From: Anderseniella sp964390445
Lineage (GTDB): Bacteria; Pseudomonadota; Alphaproteobacteria; Rhizobiales; Aestuariivirgaceae
DNA: 15,282 bases
Reading direction: 5' to 3'
Assembly (NCBI GenBank): GCA_964390445.1
Contig: CAYMJJ010000055.1
Span: forward strand, 1-15,282
Positions within the stretch are counted from its first letter, which is position 1. Each line of letters begins with the position of its first letter. The notes under the pieces were generated by a model. The model was not told the DNA's origin. It did not search any database and was given only the letters and a program-made list of their open reading frames with translations. Shown one piece after another: positions 15,166 to 15,282 of this stretch. Made by a program: the position numbers and the translations under genes.

Positions 15166-15207
15166 GCGGGGCGCAAGGTGGACCGAAGTGTCCGCTCTGC
15201 GCCCCGC
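15166..15207. terminator. Long hairpin after ispG, possibly a bidirectional terminator
   Basis: GCGGGGCGCA at 15166-15175 pairs perfectly with TGCGCCCCGC at 15198-15207, with further pairing inside (GGAC with GTCC). It begins 19 bases after the ispG stop. The following bases (CTTCTG) are poor in T for an intrinsic terminator, but on the minus strand the structure is preceded by a convergent reading frame, so it could stop transcription from both sides. Confidence 0.65.
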
Positions 15208-15246
15208 CTTCTGCTCCAGCCGTCCCGAAGCATCCTGTAATCTGGT

Positions 15247-15282
15247 TCAGCCGCCGTATTCCTTCAGGCAGGCATAGTACTT
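15247..15282 (-). CDS. Probable C-terminal end of a convergent gene, cut by window edge
   Basis: On the minus strand from the right edge, the frame reads KYYACLKEYGG then TGA (stop at 15249-15247). Only 11 codons lie in the window, so nothing can be said about the product. The call rests on the location of the hairpin between it and ispG and on ordinary codon use; it could be chance. Confidence 0.35.
   Translation of the reverse strand, partial: KYYACLKEYGG

Overview
The window is mostly high-G+C chromosomal DNA of a Gram-negative proteobacterium, probably alphaproteobacterial and possibly betaproteobacterial. The signs are the form of IspG (about 417 aa, longer between its Fe-S cysteines than the E. 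coli enzyme), a two-component DUF4212/VC_2705-type sodium:solute symporter, and many small-molecule catabolic genes. This lineage call is inference from protein style; no rRNA or other marker is present. I see no tRNA, rRNA, CRISPR array, integrase or insertion sequence.

Left part (1-3583). A class II aldolase/adducin-family gene runs off the left edge on the minus strand. After a gene-free stretch comes a distinctly A+T-rich two-gene cassette on the plus strand (1108-3368): an AAA/ABC-type ATPase with a long internal insertion, overlapping by 4 nt a DUF4435/TOPRIM-type protein. This is the gene content, order and motif set of the PARIS anti-phage system (AriA + AriB). It has its own sigma-70-like promoter. 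Eighteen bases after ariB, high-G+C DNA resumes with a remnant of about 62 codons matching the 3' end of a VOC/glyoxalase gene whose intact homologue lies about 5.8 kb away in this window (9182-9739). The cassette therefore looks like an acquired defence island, with the gene remnant at its right edge.

Middle part (3584-9175). Two minus-strand genes (a helical hypothetical protein, then a fusion of DEDDh exonuclease, CBS pair and DUF294 nucleotidyltransferase) diverge from a plus-strand operon. That operon encodes a small two-helix DUF4212 subunit and a 604-aa sodium:solute symporter, and ends in a strong intrinsic terminator. A YggT-like membrane protein follows. The layout suggests a carboxylate-type uptake system paired with a CBS/DUF294 sensor-regulator.

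Right part (9182-15282). A CoA ligase and a VOC-family metalloenzyme form a tight minus-strand operon, divergent from an agmatinase-family ureohydrolase. Next come a TerB-like protein, an Asp/Glu racemase or maleate-isomerase-like protein, and divergently from it the isoprenoid gene ispG. The window ends with a long hairpin and what is probably the last few codons of a convergent gene.

The most interesting region is the PARIS-like cassette with its flanking gene remnant. Next come the three-domain exonuclease-CBS-DUF294 fusion and an EF-hand-like loop inside the symporter.
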